A DNA stretch of 64,000 nt from positions 186,001-250,000 of the forward strand of contig JBMNGC010000001.1 in the NCBI GenBank assembly GCA_050949645.1, given 5' to 3'. Below the pieces are notes generated by a model, which saw only the letters and a program-made list of their open reading frames with translations, was not told where the DNA came from and ran no database searches. This DNA comes from RUG369 sp050949645 (GTDB lineage: Bacteria; Planctomycetota; Planctomycetia; Pirellulales; Thermoguttaceae). A program made the translations under genes and the position numbers. Shown piece by piece: positions 1-8,388 of the stretch (the first letter of the stretch is position 1; each line of letters opens with the position of its first letter).

Positions 1-1
1 G

Positions 2-892
2 GCGATTGTCCACTGGAATCCGTCGAAGCCGTATCCCGGTTCGAGCCGTATTCCTCCGGGATTAGAATGGTTTGCAAGCGCGTCTGGCGAGCGGGTCGTC
101 GTCGTCGCCGCCCCTCGCCTTGCGACAGCGAGTCAGATCGGTCAATCTTTCGCCCCGTTGGGCTACCGAATCATTCCTGCGACGACGGGTCGCGAAGCGC
201 TCCTCGCTGCGCAGCAGGACGCGGACGTTGAGTTTGTCTTTGCGACCTCTGAAATATCGTCGCCGAATATCAGCATTTTGGCGCAAGCGTTGCGCAGCGA
301 CGTTCGCACAAGCGACGTTCCGTTGCTCGTTGGCACAGAAACGTCGAGCGCCGCGACTGCCGCGAACGTTCTCGCGGGGCGTGAGCAGAACGTCGTTATT
401 TTGCCAGTACCGCGCGAAAGCGACGGGGCGTCCTGGGCCATTCAGAAGTTGACTGACTCGGCTGACATTATGCCGGTTGATCCGCAGGCTCGTATGAGGT
501 GGGCGCAAGCGACGTCGCGCGCGTTGTTGCAACTTCTCACAACGCGTCCGTCGATCTATGAATTCGACGGCGTCAACGAGTTCATTCGTAAGTTGCTCTC
601 GACGCCCGCTCTCTTCGATCAGGGGCTGGAATTCGCCGCCGCCATTAAGACCCCTTATGCGCAGAAGGCGCTCGTCGAACTCGCCGGCGACACGAGGTTT
701 GGGATCGACGTTCGCTCTCGAGCCGTCGCCGCGTTTGAACGTCAGCTTGCTGAAAACGGATCGCTCCTGCGTGGGCCCGACGTTGTCGCGATGTATGACC
801 GCTATAACGCCAGCGAGAATGAAGACGTTCAGACGCAACAGGTTCTTTCCCGACTTCTCGACGTCTACGAGGCGGCGACGCAAGAGCGATAG
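2..892 (+). CDS. C-terminal part of a degenerate receiver-domain / helical-repeat protein (5' truncated by window edge)
   Basis: The reading frame is open from the first bases of the window to the TAG at 890-892, so the true start lies to the left. A TTG at 158 sits mid-domain and is not a convincing start. The first ~120 visible residues read like a two-component receiver fold: an alternating hydrophobic strand (GERVVVVAAPRLA), helix, then a strand where the phospho-acceptor Asp is expected but ATSEISSP is seen, then SDVPLLVGTE. Phosphorylation is therefore unlikely. The last ~120 residues are Ala/Leu-rich helices resembling HEAT-like repeats (AQKALVELAGD, VRSRAVAAFERQLA). Planctomycetes carry many such repeat proteins of unknown role. 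The gene ends at a strong hairpin at 915-950. The function is unknown and the receiver reading is an inference from pattern. Confidence 0.7.
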   Translation, partial: AIVHWNPSKPYPGSSRIPPGLEWFASASGERVVVVAAPRLATASQIGQSFAPLGYRIIPATTGREALLAAQQDADVEFVFATSEISSPNISILAQALRSDVRTSDVPLLVGTETSSAATAANVLAGREQNVVILPVPRESDGASWAIQKLTDSADIMPVDPQARMRWAQATSRALLQLLTTRPSIYEFDGVNEFIRKLLSTPALFDQGLEFAAAIKTPYAQKALVELAGDTRFGIDVRSRAVAAFERQLAENGSLLRGPDVVAMYDRYNASENEDVQTQQVLSRLLDVYEAATQER

Positions 893-914
893 TCGCGCGC
901 GAACGTAAAATTCC

Positions 915-950
915 AAGAGCGAAACGCCATACGACGTTTCGCTCTTTTTA
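915..950 (+). terminator. Rho-independent terminator
   Basis: A perfect 12-bp stem (915-926 with 935-946, AAGAGCGAAACG) has an 8-nt loop and is followed by a T-run to 949. It lies 23 nt after the stop of the leftmost gene. It also sits between convergent genes and may stop transcription from the methyltransferase gene on the other strand. Confidence 0.85.
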
Positions 951-963
951 TGTACGGACGACG

Positions 964-3387
964 TCAAGATCGTCGCCGCGCGGCCGCGTTGAGGCGCAGC
1001 GTTCGTCCGAGCGCGGCAATCTCGCGACACGACGCCGAGTCGGGGTTAAATCGCGGGATCGGGAGCGCGTTGAAAGTCCCAGGCGAGCCGAAGCTTTGAG
1101 AACCGGGTTGGAATCGTTCCGCCGCGATTTTTCTGACAGGACGCGAGTTGAGCAGAGCGGCAAGATAATCCGCCTCGTCAAGGGTCTCGACGGCGACGAA
1201 AGAGAGAGTCTCTTGGGGTACGACGGGGCGGTTGCGAATCGAATCGTACTGGAGCGCGACGGCGCGGAACGTGGAGTCCATGCGCCGCCATACGACTTTG
1301 ATCGGCGCGAAGGTCGTTTCGCCGACGTTATAAATGGACCAGAAAGGGGCGCGGCTCTGATAACGCCGATACGCGGCGCGAGCGCTCAGGACCTCTCGGA
1401 ATTTCAAGAGGTATTCGAGCGTTAGAGGATATTTGGCGCGCATCGTTTCTTCGTCGAAGCCGCGTCTTCGAATCGGATCTTGGGGGATCAGCATGAGGGT
1501 TGTCGCGCGACGCGAGCTAAACTCGTCGACGTCGCGCCATCGCAGGAGCGGGAAGAGGAGCGTCGATTCCAGTCGAACCTTGAGCGTCGTCACCTTGCGT
1601 CGTCCGGCGTCGCCGAGATTTTCAACGACTGTCGTTGCGCCGTCAAGAGACGCGTCTCCCTTGAACCAGAAGACGCCGCTTGCGCCCGCGGCGTTAGCGC
1701 CGAGCCTGGCGCGATATCGCGGCGCGTTCTCAGGGACGTCGCGGAGGATCCGTTCTGCGAGCGCGTCGACCTGCGCTCGGAGCGGTTCGTCGGGACGTTC
1801 ACGAGTCTTCGTTGAGGTTGCAAATCGCAGCGCGAGGGGCGCGCCAGGACGCGCGCAGTCTGGGGTCGCGATCCCTAACTCGACATTTGCGTTGAGTTCG
1901 CGCTCCGCGCGCGTTGTCTCAGACGATAGGGAGACGCTCGGACCGACGGCGCTCGACGCCTTGTCGTTGGGGCGCCATTTTCGCGCGACGATCGGGTATT
2001 GAGTCGCGGCGTTTGCGGCGCCTAAGAGCGCCGTCGCTTTGACGCTGACGTAGGGAAAGAGCCGCATTTCGGCGAGGTCGTCGAGTTCAAGCGCTGCAAA
2101 TTCTCGATGGGGTCCTCCCGCCCCGAAACGTCGAAATCCCTCCCCAGCGGCAGACTGAAATAGGGAACGCGGCAGGAGAAAGGCGAATACGCCGTCGCGT
2201 TTGAGCCTCTCGACGACGCTTATCGTTACGATAAGACCCGAGAGATCTTTCTTCGCGCCCCCATACCGCACCTGATTACCCGACATGGAAAATAGCCCGT
2301 AGTTCCGCCAAAAAGGCAGGGTTGCGCGACGATATTCTCCTGAGAGCGCGTCCCACGCGAGCCACGGCGGATTGCCGACGACGATATCAAAGCGTTCCAG
2401 CGGGATGGTTGAAGCGTTCGCGGCGTCGCTGGGAGAGCGAAGCGTCACAGCGTCGCGGAGCTCGACGGGGAAGGTCGGCGCGTCGGGAGCGACTTCGCGC
2501 CGCGACCGAACGAGTTCTTCGAGCGCTTTGCGACGTTCGCCGGAACTCCGAGCGCCGAGGCGCGCAAGGGAAACGTATAGAAGATTGGCGCGCGCGGCGA
2601 CTGCGGCGATCGGACTGACGTCCGCTCCGCCGATTCGCGAGAGCGCGTCGCAGGGATTGAGCCCCGCGTCGAGATTTTGCCGTAACGCGGCGGTGAGAAA
2701 GACCCCCGCGCCGCAGGTGGGATCGAGGATCGTGGGAACGACGGCGCCAGGTTTGCCGGATCGCTCACGCCATAGTTTCCTGGCGCGCGCAGTCAGGAAT
2801 TCGGCGAATGGCGCCGGCGTGTAGAATTCACCGAGCGCGCGCCGTAGCGGTCCCGACAGAAGGTTAGAACAGAGTTCGCCGAATGGGTCGCAGATTTGCG
2901 CTATGTCGTCGATTCGCAGGTCGCGCGCTTCGTCGCGGCAGACGCGCAGGAGCGGTCGATCGGGGTGAGCCCATCGAAAGAGATCGGGTTGGAAGAGTCT
3001 GTCAATTTCTTCGTCGTCGAGATTGAAGTCGGCGGCGGTAATGGCAAGAATAGTTTGCGTTAGGAGCGCGTGGAGTAGAAAGACAAAGGAATCGATTTGA
3101 AACTCGGCGTCTGACTGGTCGAGAGATTTGCGGGAGTCTTGATCGAGCGCGTCGCGCCATTGCGCAAGGGATTTGATCGCGTTATTGGAAAATTTGATCG
3201 CGGAGGCTGAGCGCCAGATTTTTCGCCATTGCGTAAAGGCGGAACGAACCGGAGCGGCGCCTGTAAGCAGACGCCGCCCCATCGATGCAAAAGCGTTGCG
3301 AGTTGAGCTCGTATTGACGCCGAACCTGGCGCGGAATCGATTGAAAAACCGTCGAACTGCCGGGTCTGTTGATTTAAATTTTATCAC
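964..3387 (-). CDS. N6-adenine DNA methyltransferase, solitary type IIG/Eco57I-like
   Basis: This 807-residue protein has the SAM-binding motif I DPTCGAGVFLTAA (about residue 222) and the catalytic motif IV NPPW in DIVVGNPPWLAWD (about residue 337), diagnostic of N6-adenine methylases of the gamma class. An N-terminal helical region precedes a LGEFYTPAPFAEFL segment typical of type I and type IIG methylase subunits. The C-terminal ~300 residues should hold target recognition. I see no obvious nuclease motif in the N-terminus and no restriction, specificity or BREX/DISARM gene next to it, so it looks like an orphan methyltransferase. The first codon is GTG (3387) with no clear ribosome binding site, so the exact start is uncertain. 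The UmuD-like gene lies 65 bp upstream on the same strand. Confidence 0.85.
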   Translation of the reverse strand: MIKFKSTDPAVRRFFNRFRARFGVNTSSTRNAFASMGRRLLTGAAPVRSAFTQWRKIWRSASAIKFSNNAIKSLAQWRDALDQDSRKSLDQSDAEFQIDSFVFLLHALLTQTILAITAADFNLDDEEIDRLFQPDLFRWAHPDRPLLRVCRDEARDLRIDDIAQICDPFGELCSNLLSGPLRRALGEFYTPAPFAEFLTARARKLWRERSGKPGAVVPTILDPTCGAGVFLTAALRQNLDAGLNPCDALSRIGGADVSPIAAVAARANLLYVSLARLGARSSGERRKALEELVRSRREVAPDAPTFPVELRDAVTLRSPSDAANASTIPLERFDIVVGNPPWLAWDALSGEYRRATLPFWRNYGLFSMSGNQVRYGGAKKDLSGLIVTISVVERLKRDGVFAFLLPRSLFQSAAGEGFRRFGAGGPHREFAALELDDLAEMRLFPYVSVKATALLGAANAATQYPIVARKWRPNDKASSAVGPSVSLSSETTRAERELNANVELGIATPDCARPGAPLALRFATSTKTRERPDEPLRAQVDALAERILRDVPENAPRYRARLGANAAGASGVFWFKGDASLDGATTVVENLGDAGRRKVTTLKVRLESTLLFPLLRWRDVDEFSSRRATTLMLIPQDPIRRRGFDEETMRAKYPLTLEYLLKFREVLSARAAYRRYQSRAPFWSIYNVGETTFAPIKVVWRRMDSTFRAVALQYDSIRNRPVVPQETLSFVAVETLDEADYLAALLNSRPVRKIAAERFQPGSQSFGSPGTFNALPIPRFNPDSASCREIAALGRTLRLNAAARRRS

Positions 3388-3452
3388 ACGTTTAAGAAAA
3401 ATGATTGCAAACGCTGGCGTCAGCTTAGCGCCTCTAAGGCGCCGTCACGCAG

Positions 3453-4088
3453 TCAAACATTGTGGATAACCTTCTTAACGACTCCCCAGATAAGGAATTC
3501 GTCGTCAGGTTTGATTTGGATCGCGCGGAAATTTTGGTTTTCCGGACGTAACTCAATCCTGTTTTCGCCCTTGTATAGACGTTTAAAGGTGAATTCGCCA
3601 TTGACCGCAGCGACAACCATATCGCCGTCGACCGCCGAAAGACTGCGATCCACAATGAGGACATCGCCAGGAAAGACCCCCGCGCCGCGCATCGATTCTC
3701 CGGTTACGCGAATGAAAAAGGTAGAGGCGGGGTGCGGAATGAGCTGTTTGCCAATATCGTACGATTCGAAAGGCGCGTCGTCTCCCACGGGTGATGGAAA
3801 TCCCGCCTGAATCTGGTCGGAATAAAGGCGATAGACGAAGCCGTGGCGTTCGATGAAGGGTTCGACCAGATCAAGGAGAGAGACCGGAATGCGAATCGCT
3901 TTCGTCTCTTCGCCATATTTGCCAGATCCCTTGGGACGTCCGACAGGACGCCCCGTGCGAGTGGTAGATTTCACGCTTGTTCGCTTACCTTTACAGGCTT
4001 TACCTACCTGTTTCTTTGCAGGGGCCCGATTTTTTACGTCGTCTCTGGTTGCGCGCGACGCGGATCCAGACCATTTCGATTCTTTCAT
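3453..4088 (-). CDS. UmuD-like S24 self-cleaving peptidase with AT-hook-like N-terminus
   Basis: The C-terminal ~130 residues closely follow UmuD: a cleavage site in QAGFPSP (UmuD has CGFPSP), the catalytic Ser in GESMRGAGVFPGD, and the catalytic Lys in EFTFKRLYK. UmuD subunits are cut in a RecA-stimulated reaction and normally act with UmuC in translesion synthesis. No umuC, dinB, imuB or dnaE2 lies nearby. The first ~80 residues are not standard for E. coli UmuD: they are Lys/Arg-rich, contain an AT-hook-like GRPVGRPKGSGK, and then KAIRIPVSLLDLVEPFI, which could be a short DNA-binding helix. The start is taken as ATG 4088, preceded by GAGAGGAAG at 7 nt; the TTG two codons upstream is less likely. 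It could be a damage-responsive repressor rather than a polymerase subunit. Confidence 0.85.
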   Translation of the reverse strand: MKESKWSGSASRATRDDVKNRAPAKKQVGKACKGKRTSVKSTTRTGRPVGRPKGSGKYGEETKAIRIPVSLLDLVEPFIERHGFVYRLYSDQIQAGFPSPVGDDAPFESYDIGKQLIPHPASTFFIRVTGESMRGAGVFPGDVLIVDRSLSAVDGDMVVAAVNGEFTFKRLYKGENRIELRPENQNFRAIQIKPDDEFLIWGVVKKVIHNV

Positions 4089-4445
4089 ATACAATCTTCC
4101 TCTCGATGCGAACGATCGTTACGGCGAATCTATAAAGGTCAAGAGAGTTGTTGCGCGGAATTCTATGTCGCCGTCGTCGTCCTTTCTCCTCGGAGCAAGT
4201 CAATCCACTACAATCAACTCTACTCGCCTAAACTTTGACGGCTTGATTGTGCTGATTTGAGATTCTTAGGCAAACGATATACTTTCTTTGACGTCATTTA
4301 GATTCGACTTTTCGTAAAAACCATTAAAGAAAGTAGTTTTTGCGAAGCCGCCAGTGGTCTGGATCGTCTCTGAACCACAGAGAGATCAAGTCGAAGCCGG
4401 ATATAAACCATGACGATAAGTGTCTTGAATAAAAGATCTTAACGC
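4089..4445. other. Intergenic region upstream of the UmuD-like gene
   Basis: This 357-bp AT-richer stretch lies between the antiporter stop and the UmuD-like start. It should carry the promoter of the UmuD-like gene on the minus strand. I searched by eye for E. coli-type (CTG-N10-CAG) and Gram-positive-type LexA boxes and found none that convinced me. No terminator with a T-run was seen. Confidence 0.5.
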
Positions 4446-5504
4446 TCACAAGATCAGATACGCAGCGTAACCGAATTGCCCCAGCAGCAAGATCGCTCCT
4501 TCCCCGCGCGAGAGCACACGCTCTGATAGGGAGAACCACGAGGCGATCGCTACTGCCGCGATCATAACGGGAATGTCAACGAAAGCGGACTGGGGTTGAA
4601 CAGCCAGACCTTTCGGTAGCGCGGCCAACGTTACTCCAAGTATGAAGAGCAGATTCGAGATATTGCTTCCCACGACGTTGCCCATAGCGACGTCGGGGCT
4701 ATTACGGAACGTCGCGATCGCGCTTACCGTCAATTCTGGCAGCGACGTTCCGATCGCAACAAGGGTAAGTCCTATTACCAGCTCGCTCACGCCAAGTGAA
4801 CGCGCGATGGAAACGGAGCCGTCGACAAACGCGCGTGCGCCAACAACCAGAAGCGCCAGCCCGATTAAGATTTGAAGGCTCGCCAGGAGCCAATTGGAGA
4901 GAGTTGGCGCAGAGAGGGGCTCCGGCGCCGTTTGGGCGTCAATTTTTCCGGCGCCGGGGATATTCGTTTCAGCGACGCTTGCGGCATATTGAGCATTTTC
5001 CTCGCGTCGCGCGCGTTTGATGACTATGAATTCATACGCAATGAACGTAATGATCAGCGCGAATCCGTACCATTGCGGAAGAAAAAATCTCCTGCTCTCG
5101 TCGCTGCATGACAACGCGACGAGAAGCGTGACAATCGAGATCGCCAGACAAAAAGGGAAATCGCGTTTGACGATCGATTCGGAGGTCTTCAGCGGCCTAA
5201 TGAGCGCGCAGACGCCAAGTATCAGTAGAATATTGCAAATATTACTTCCAACAACGTTTCCGAGCGCGACGTCGGCGACACTTGGGTCGCCTTGGAGTGC
5301 GGCGGAGAAGGAGACCGCCATTTCGGGCGCGCTAGTGCATAGGGCGACGATCGTGAGTCCTACGACGAGAGGCGAGATTCTCAATCCTAGCGCGATTTTC
5401 ACGGCGCCGCGCACGAGAACCTCGCCGCCGCCGGCGAGAGCAAAAATGCCGCAGACGACGGCTAGGGTAGCGAAAAGAGAGTTGGAAGCTATAAGTTCGA
5501 GCAT
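4446..5504 (-). CDS. CaCA-family calcium/sodium antiporter (YrbG-like)
   Basis: This 352-residue inner-membrane protein has the two inverted alpha-repeats of the Ca2+/cation antiporter superfamily. The ion-binding repeat appears twice, as GNVVGSNICNILLILG near residue 84 and GNVVGSNISNLLFILG near residue 275. Each is preceded by a second conserved segment (VVGLTIVALCTSAPEMAVS and VIGLTLVAIGTSLPELTVS). About ten hydrophobic segments are visible, separated by a charged central loop (residues about 165-205). It likely exchanges Ca2+ for Na+ or H+. The ATG at 5504 has no strong ribosome binding site. It lies 99 bp downstream of malQ on the same strand and could be co-transcribed, but no functional link is evident. 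Confidence 0.9.
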   Translation of the reverse strand: MLELIASNSLFATLAVVCGIFALAGGGEVLVRGAVKIALGLRISPLVVGLTIVALCTSAPEMAVSFSAALQGDPSVADVALGNVVGSNICNILLILGVCALIRPLKTSESIVKRDFPFCLAISIVTLLVALSCSDESRRFFLPQWYGFALIITFIAYEFIVIKRARREENAQYAASVAETNIPGAGKIDAQTAPEPLSAPTLSNWLLASLQILIGLALLVVGARAFVDGSVSIARSLGVSELVIGLTLVAIGTSLPELTVSAIATFRNSPDVAMGNVVGSNISNLLFILGVTLAALPKGLAVQPQSAFVDIPVMIAAVAIASWFSLSERVLSRGEGAILLLGQFGYAAYLIL

Positions 5505-5603
5505 TAGTTTATCGGCGCTGTTCTTCTGGAGTTTCTTTCTGACGCATAAGGTCGTTGAGGGCGCCGCTAACGCGAGAGCGTCATCGACGTTTCTGCGACT
5601 TTA

Positions 5604-7484
5604 CTATAGCGCGCGCGAGTCGACGGGGGACGTTTTCGACGAGAGAGCGTCGGGCCTGCTTCTTGCGAGGTTGGCGCCAAGAGAACGACCCGTCTCGTCC
5701 GTAATATGTCCGAGGAATTCCGCGTCTTCGTAGAGAAGGAAGTCGGCTGGCAATCGCCAACGCCATGCGTCGCGTTCGACGCCGGGAAAGTTGACCCTCG
5801 AATCGTTCGAGAGTCCTAGCACGTCCTGGATGGGAAAGATTACGAGTCGGCAAGGCGAGCTGGCGACGGCGCGGAGGACGGGGGCATGGAGTATTGCAAC
5901 CTCCTGCGGAAGATTGGGCGATCTCTTATTGATTCCCGTCTTTGGTCTTGAGAGACACAGCATGTCGGCGATTCTCGAAAAAAACGTTTTGAAGGGACGA
6001 GAGACTCTCAACGGCGCTGGCAGGTCTTGGCGAGCGCGGTACCATCGCAGCGTTCGCTGGATCGCTTTGAAGTCGAGTTGTTTCCATCGACGACCGCCGA
6101 ACCGCCGCACGTCGTCGAGCCACCCAAGTACCGGAGCGCCGTCGTGCGTTTCAGTGTAGCCAACGTTCTTTTCCGACCAGTTGAGCAAAGGGTTGGACGC
6201 GCGTTCGCTCGAAGGTTCGTTCGCGCCTTTACTTGCCGATGTTTTTTGGGGCTTATTGAAGGAGAACTGGAAGACGTTCATACCGGGGAGTCCATAGTGA
6301 TCGCGCAGAGCGATAACGCCGGCGTTCATAACGCCGAGGTCTTCAGCAACGAACGCCTCTGAGGGAAAACTCGAGAAGATTGCGTCGAAAAAGCGCTCTT
6401 GAGGGCCGGGCGTCCAGCCTTTGGGATAAACGTCTTCAGGATGCGTCGCGTATCGCAGCGCCGCTTCCTGCTCTTGCGCCCAGACAAGAGCGTCTTCGGG
6501 CGCCTGCGCTTTACTAGGAAAACTGTAATAGTAGTAGAATCCGATGAAGTGATCAATGCGAATCAGATCGAAACGCTCAAGCGTTTTCTTGATGCGCGCC
6601 TTCCACCATGAGAAATCGGTTTCGAAGTGCCGCGACCATCGGTATGTCGGCGAGTTCCAGCGTTGTCCGTGCTTGTTATAGTCGTCAGCGGGCGATCCTG
6701 CTTCTCGAATCATGCGACCGTCGCGCGAGATGAGGAAGAGATCCGGATTGACCCACGTGTCGACGCTCGCTTCTCCGACGTAAAGAGGAAGGTCGCCAAA
6801 GAGTTTGATATTGCGTTTTGCGCATTCTTCGCGGAATTCCCTCCACTGCACGTCGAAGACGAGCTGCAGGAATCGAGTTTGTTCGATCTTTTTAGCGTTG
6901 GCTTTGGCAAAGGATTCGAGCGTTTTTGGATCGCGTCTGCGGAAGGGTTCTGGCCATTGGGACCAGTCGAAGGTTCCAAAGGTCTCCGCAGCGGCGTCGT
7001 AGATCGCGTAATCGTTGAGCCAAAAATCGTTCTCAGCAAAGAATTTATCCTGTGCGCGGCGATATCGTTCGCCGCCGTAACCCGAGCTATAACGTTCGAA
7101 CGCTTCATCCCAAAACGGGATGCGGCGTTCTCTCGCCTTTTTATAATTGATTTTGCCGCTTTTCCCGCAATGGAGGGGAAAGGAGCCGTCCTTACGCGAG
7201 GAGGAAGTTTGAGCGTTTTCCGTCGATTTGGGAATAAGCCCTTCTTCATAGAGTTCTTCCAGGTCAAGATAGAGAATTTCGCCCGCAAACGCCGAACGAC
7301 CGGCGTAAGGCGAACCATTTTCGTCTACCGGATTAATCGGAAGCGTTTGAAACCAGGCTTGTTTGCTTGTTTGAAGGAAATTCAGAAATTCAATTGCCCC
7401 TTGGCCAAGCGTTCCCAAATCTATCGCCCCCGGAAGCGAGAACAACGGAGCCAAAATTCCTGAAGTACGTTCGTTAGCTAACAT
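5604..7484 (-). CDS. malQ: 4-alpha-glucanotransferase (amylomaltase, GH77)
   Basis: This cytoplasmic enzyme transfers alpha-1,4-glucan chains in glycogen and maltodextrin metabolism. GH77 signatures include SPYAGRSAFAG near the N-terminus and LPLYVGEASVDTW. The three catalytic acids are visible: nucleophile Asp in IRIDHFIGF (about residue 308), acid/base Glu in VAEDLGVM (about 380) and Asp in ETHDGAPVLGW (about 445). At 626 residues it is about 100 longer than the usual 500-residue bacterial enzyme; the extra length is mostly in the segment after the third catalytic residue and in a ~20-residue polar C-terminal tail. The start ATG 7484 is supported by AAGGGAGAA just upstream. No other glycogen genes are adjacent. 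Confidence 0.93.
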   Translation of the reverse strand: MLANERTSGILAPLFSLPGAIDLGTLGQGAIEFLNFLQTSKQAWFQTLPINPVDENGSPYAGRSAFAGEILYLDLEELYEEGLIPKSTENAQTSSSRKDGSFPLHCGKSGKINYKKARERRIPFWDEAFERYSSGYGGERYRRAQDKFFAENDFWLNDYAIYDAAAETFGTFDWSQWPEPFRRRDPKTLESFAKANAKKIEQTRFLQLVFDVQWREFREECAKRNIKLFGDLPLYVGEASVDTWVNPDLFLISRDGRMIREAGSPADDYNKHGQRWNSPTYRWSRHFETDFSWWKARIKKTLERFDLIRIDHFIGFYYYYSFPSKAQAPEDALVWAQEQEAALRYATHPEDVYPKGWTPGPQERFFDAIFSSFPSEAFVAEDLGVMNAGVIALRDHYGLPGMNVFQFSFNKPQKTSASKGANEPSSERASNPLLNWSEKNVGYTETHDGAPVLGWLDDVRRFGGRRWKQLDFKAIQRTLRWYRARQDLPAPLRVSRPFKTFFSRIADMLCLSRPKTGINKRSPNLPQEVAILHAPVLRAVASSPCRLVIFPIQDVLGLSNDSRVNFPGVERDAWRWRLPADFLLYEDAEFLGHITDETGRSLGANLARSRPDALSSKTSPVDSRAL

Positions 7485-8388
7485 GATTCTCCCTTATACG
7501 AAGGATTTCAACGTCACGCATAAGCGTTGACGGTTCGCATTTTTTCAAGTCGACAGATAGGAAACGCGACGTCTTATTCCTTTAGCGGAGATGGAATGAA
7601 AGCGAGGGCATGTCAAACCGGACTCCTTGAGAAGTTTTTGGACGTTATCGACGCCCATTCGTTTCAGATCGCTTTGCGGATACTTGAACGTTGAGCGCAT
7701 CGCTCGCTGCGCATTACCGCTTCGCCGTAGAACGTCCGGCGCTCGATCCAGCGTCCCGATAACGTTCAGCATCTACGACGACAGCGACGAGGTCCCCTGA
7801 ACGAACTCGTCGCCAAAACCGACGGCGCTACCCTGCGTTAACTTTTGTCTATTATCTGGTATGACAAAAAGATCTTCTTGTCTATGATTATCGCGGCGCG
7901 ACAAACGCGGTTGAATCCGCGCTTTAGACTGACGATCGGACCGTTCTGTTACGAAATCACCCACAAAGTAGACTCCCGAGGTCTGTTGTAAGGAGGATTC
8001 TCAATTCTGGACTTCTTCGCAACGGCGATTCTTTATTATGACAAGCGTCGGAGATTTCAATAAGTTTTTTAATATTTTGCCGAATAAAAAAACGCGGATG
8101 ATTCTTAGGGGTCGTTCTCATTCCGGCGACGCTCAAATCGTGTCTTATTGGCGCGATTTAATATATCCAGGGAATAATTTCCTACAAGGCTTCCCTTGGG
8201 GGCTCGTGGCGCAGACGACTCTTAGTCGCAGCGTTCGTTGGAATCGAGCGTCGAGGTCGCGCCGGGTGAAAACTTGACAACTTATCTCGCTTCGGCTAAA
8301 ACCACAAAACGCGCGGAGACGGAGCGCAGCGAGTGTAAAGATTTCGTTCTGACGCGTTTCTAATCAGTTAAACCGCGGAGGTTTGTAT
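7485..8388. other. Gene-poor divergent intergenic region
   Basis: About 0.9 kb lies between malQ (minus) and the serine hydrolase gene (plus). The open frames here (such as minus 7545-7772 and 7773-7964, plus 8038-8277) are short, lack good ribosome binding sites, and match nothing I recognise. The residue make-up of 7545-7772 is coding-like, so a decayed gene is possible but not demonstrated. Promoters for both flanking genes should lie here. No tRNA or repeat was found. Confidence 0.4.

Noticed and set aside
4089..4260. Possible LexA/SOS box upstream of the UmuD-like gene
   Set aside because: No palindrome matching CTG-N10-CAG or GAACN4GTTC was seen on either strand. A scored motif search would be needed to be sure.
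8038..8277. 79-codon plus-strand open frame upstream of the esterase fusion
   Set aside because: No ribosome binding site, no recognisable motif, and mixed residue composition unlike neighbouring proteins.
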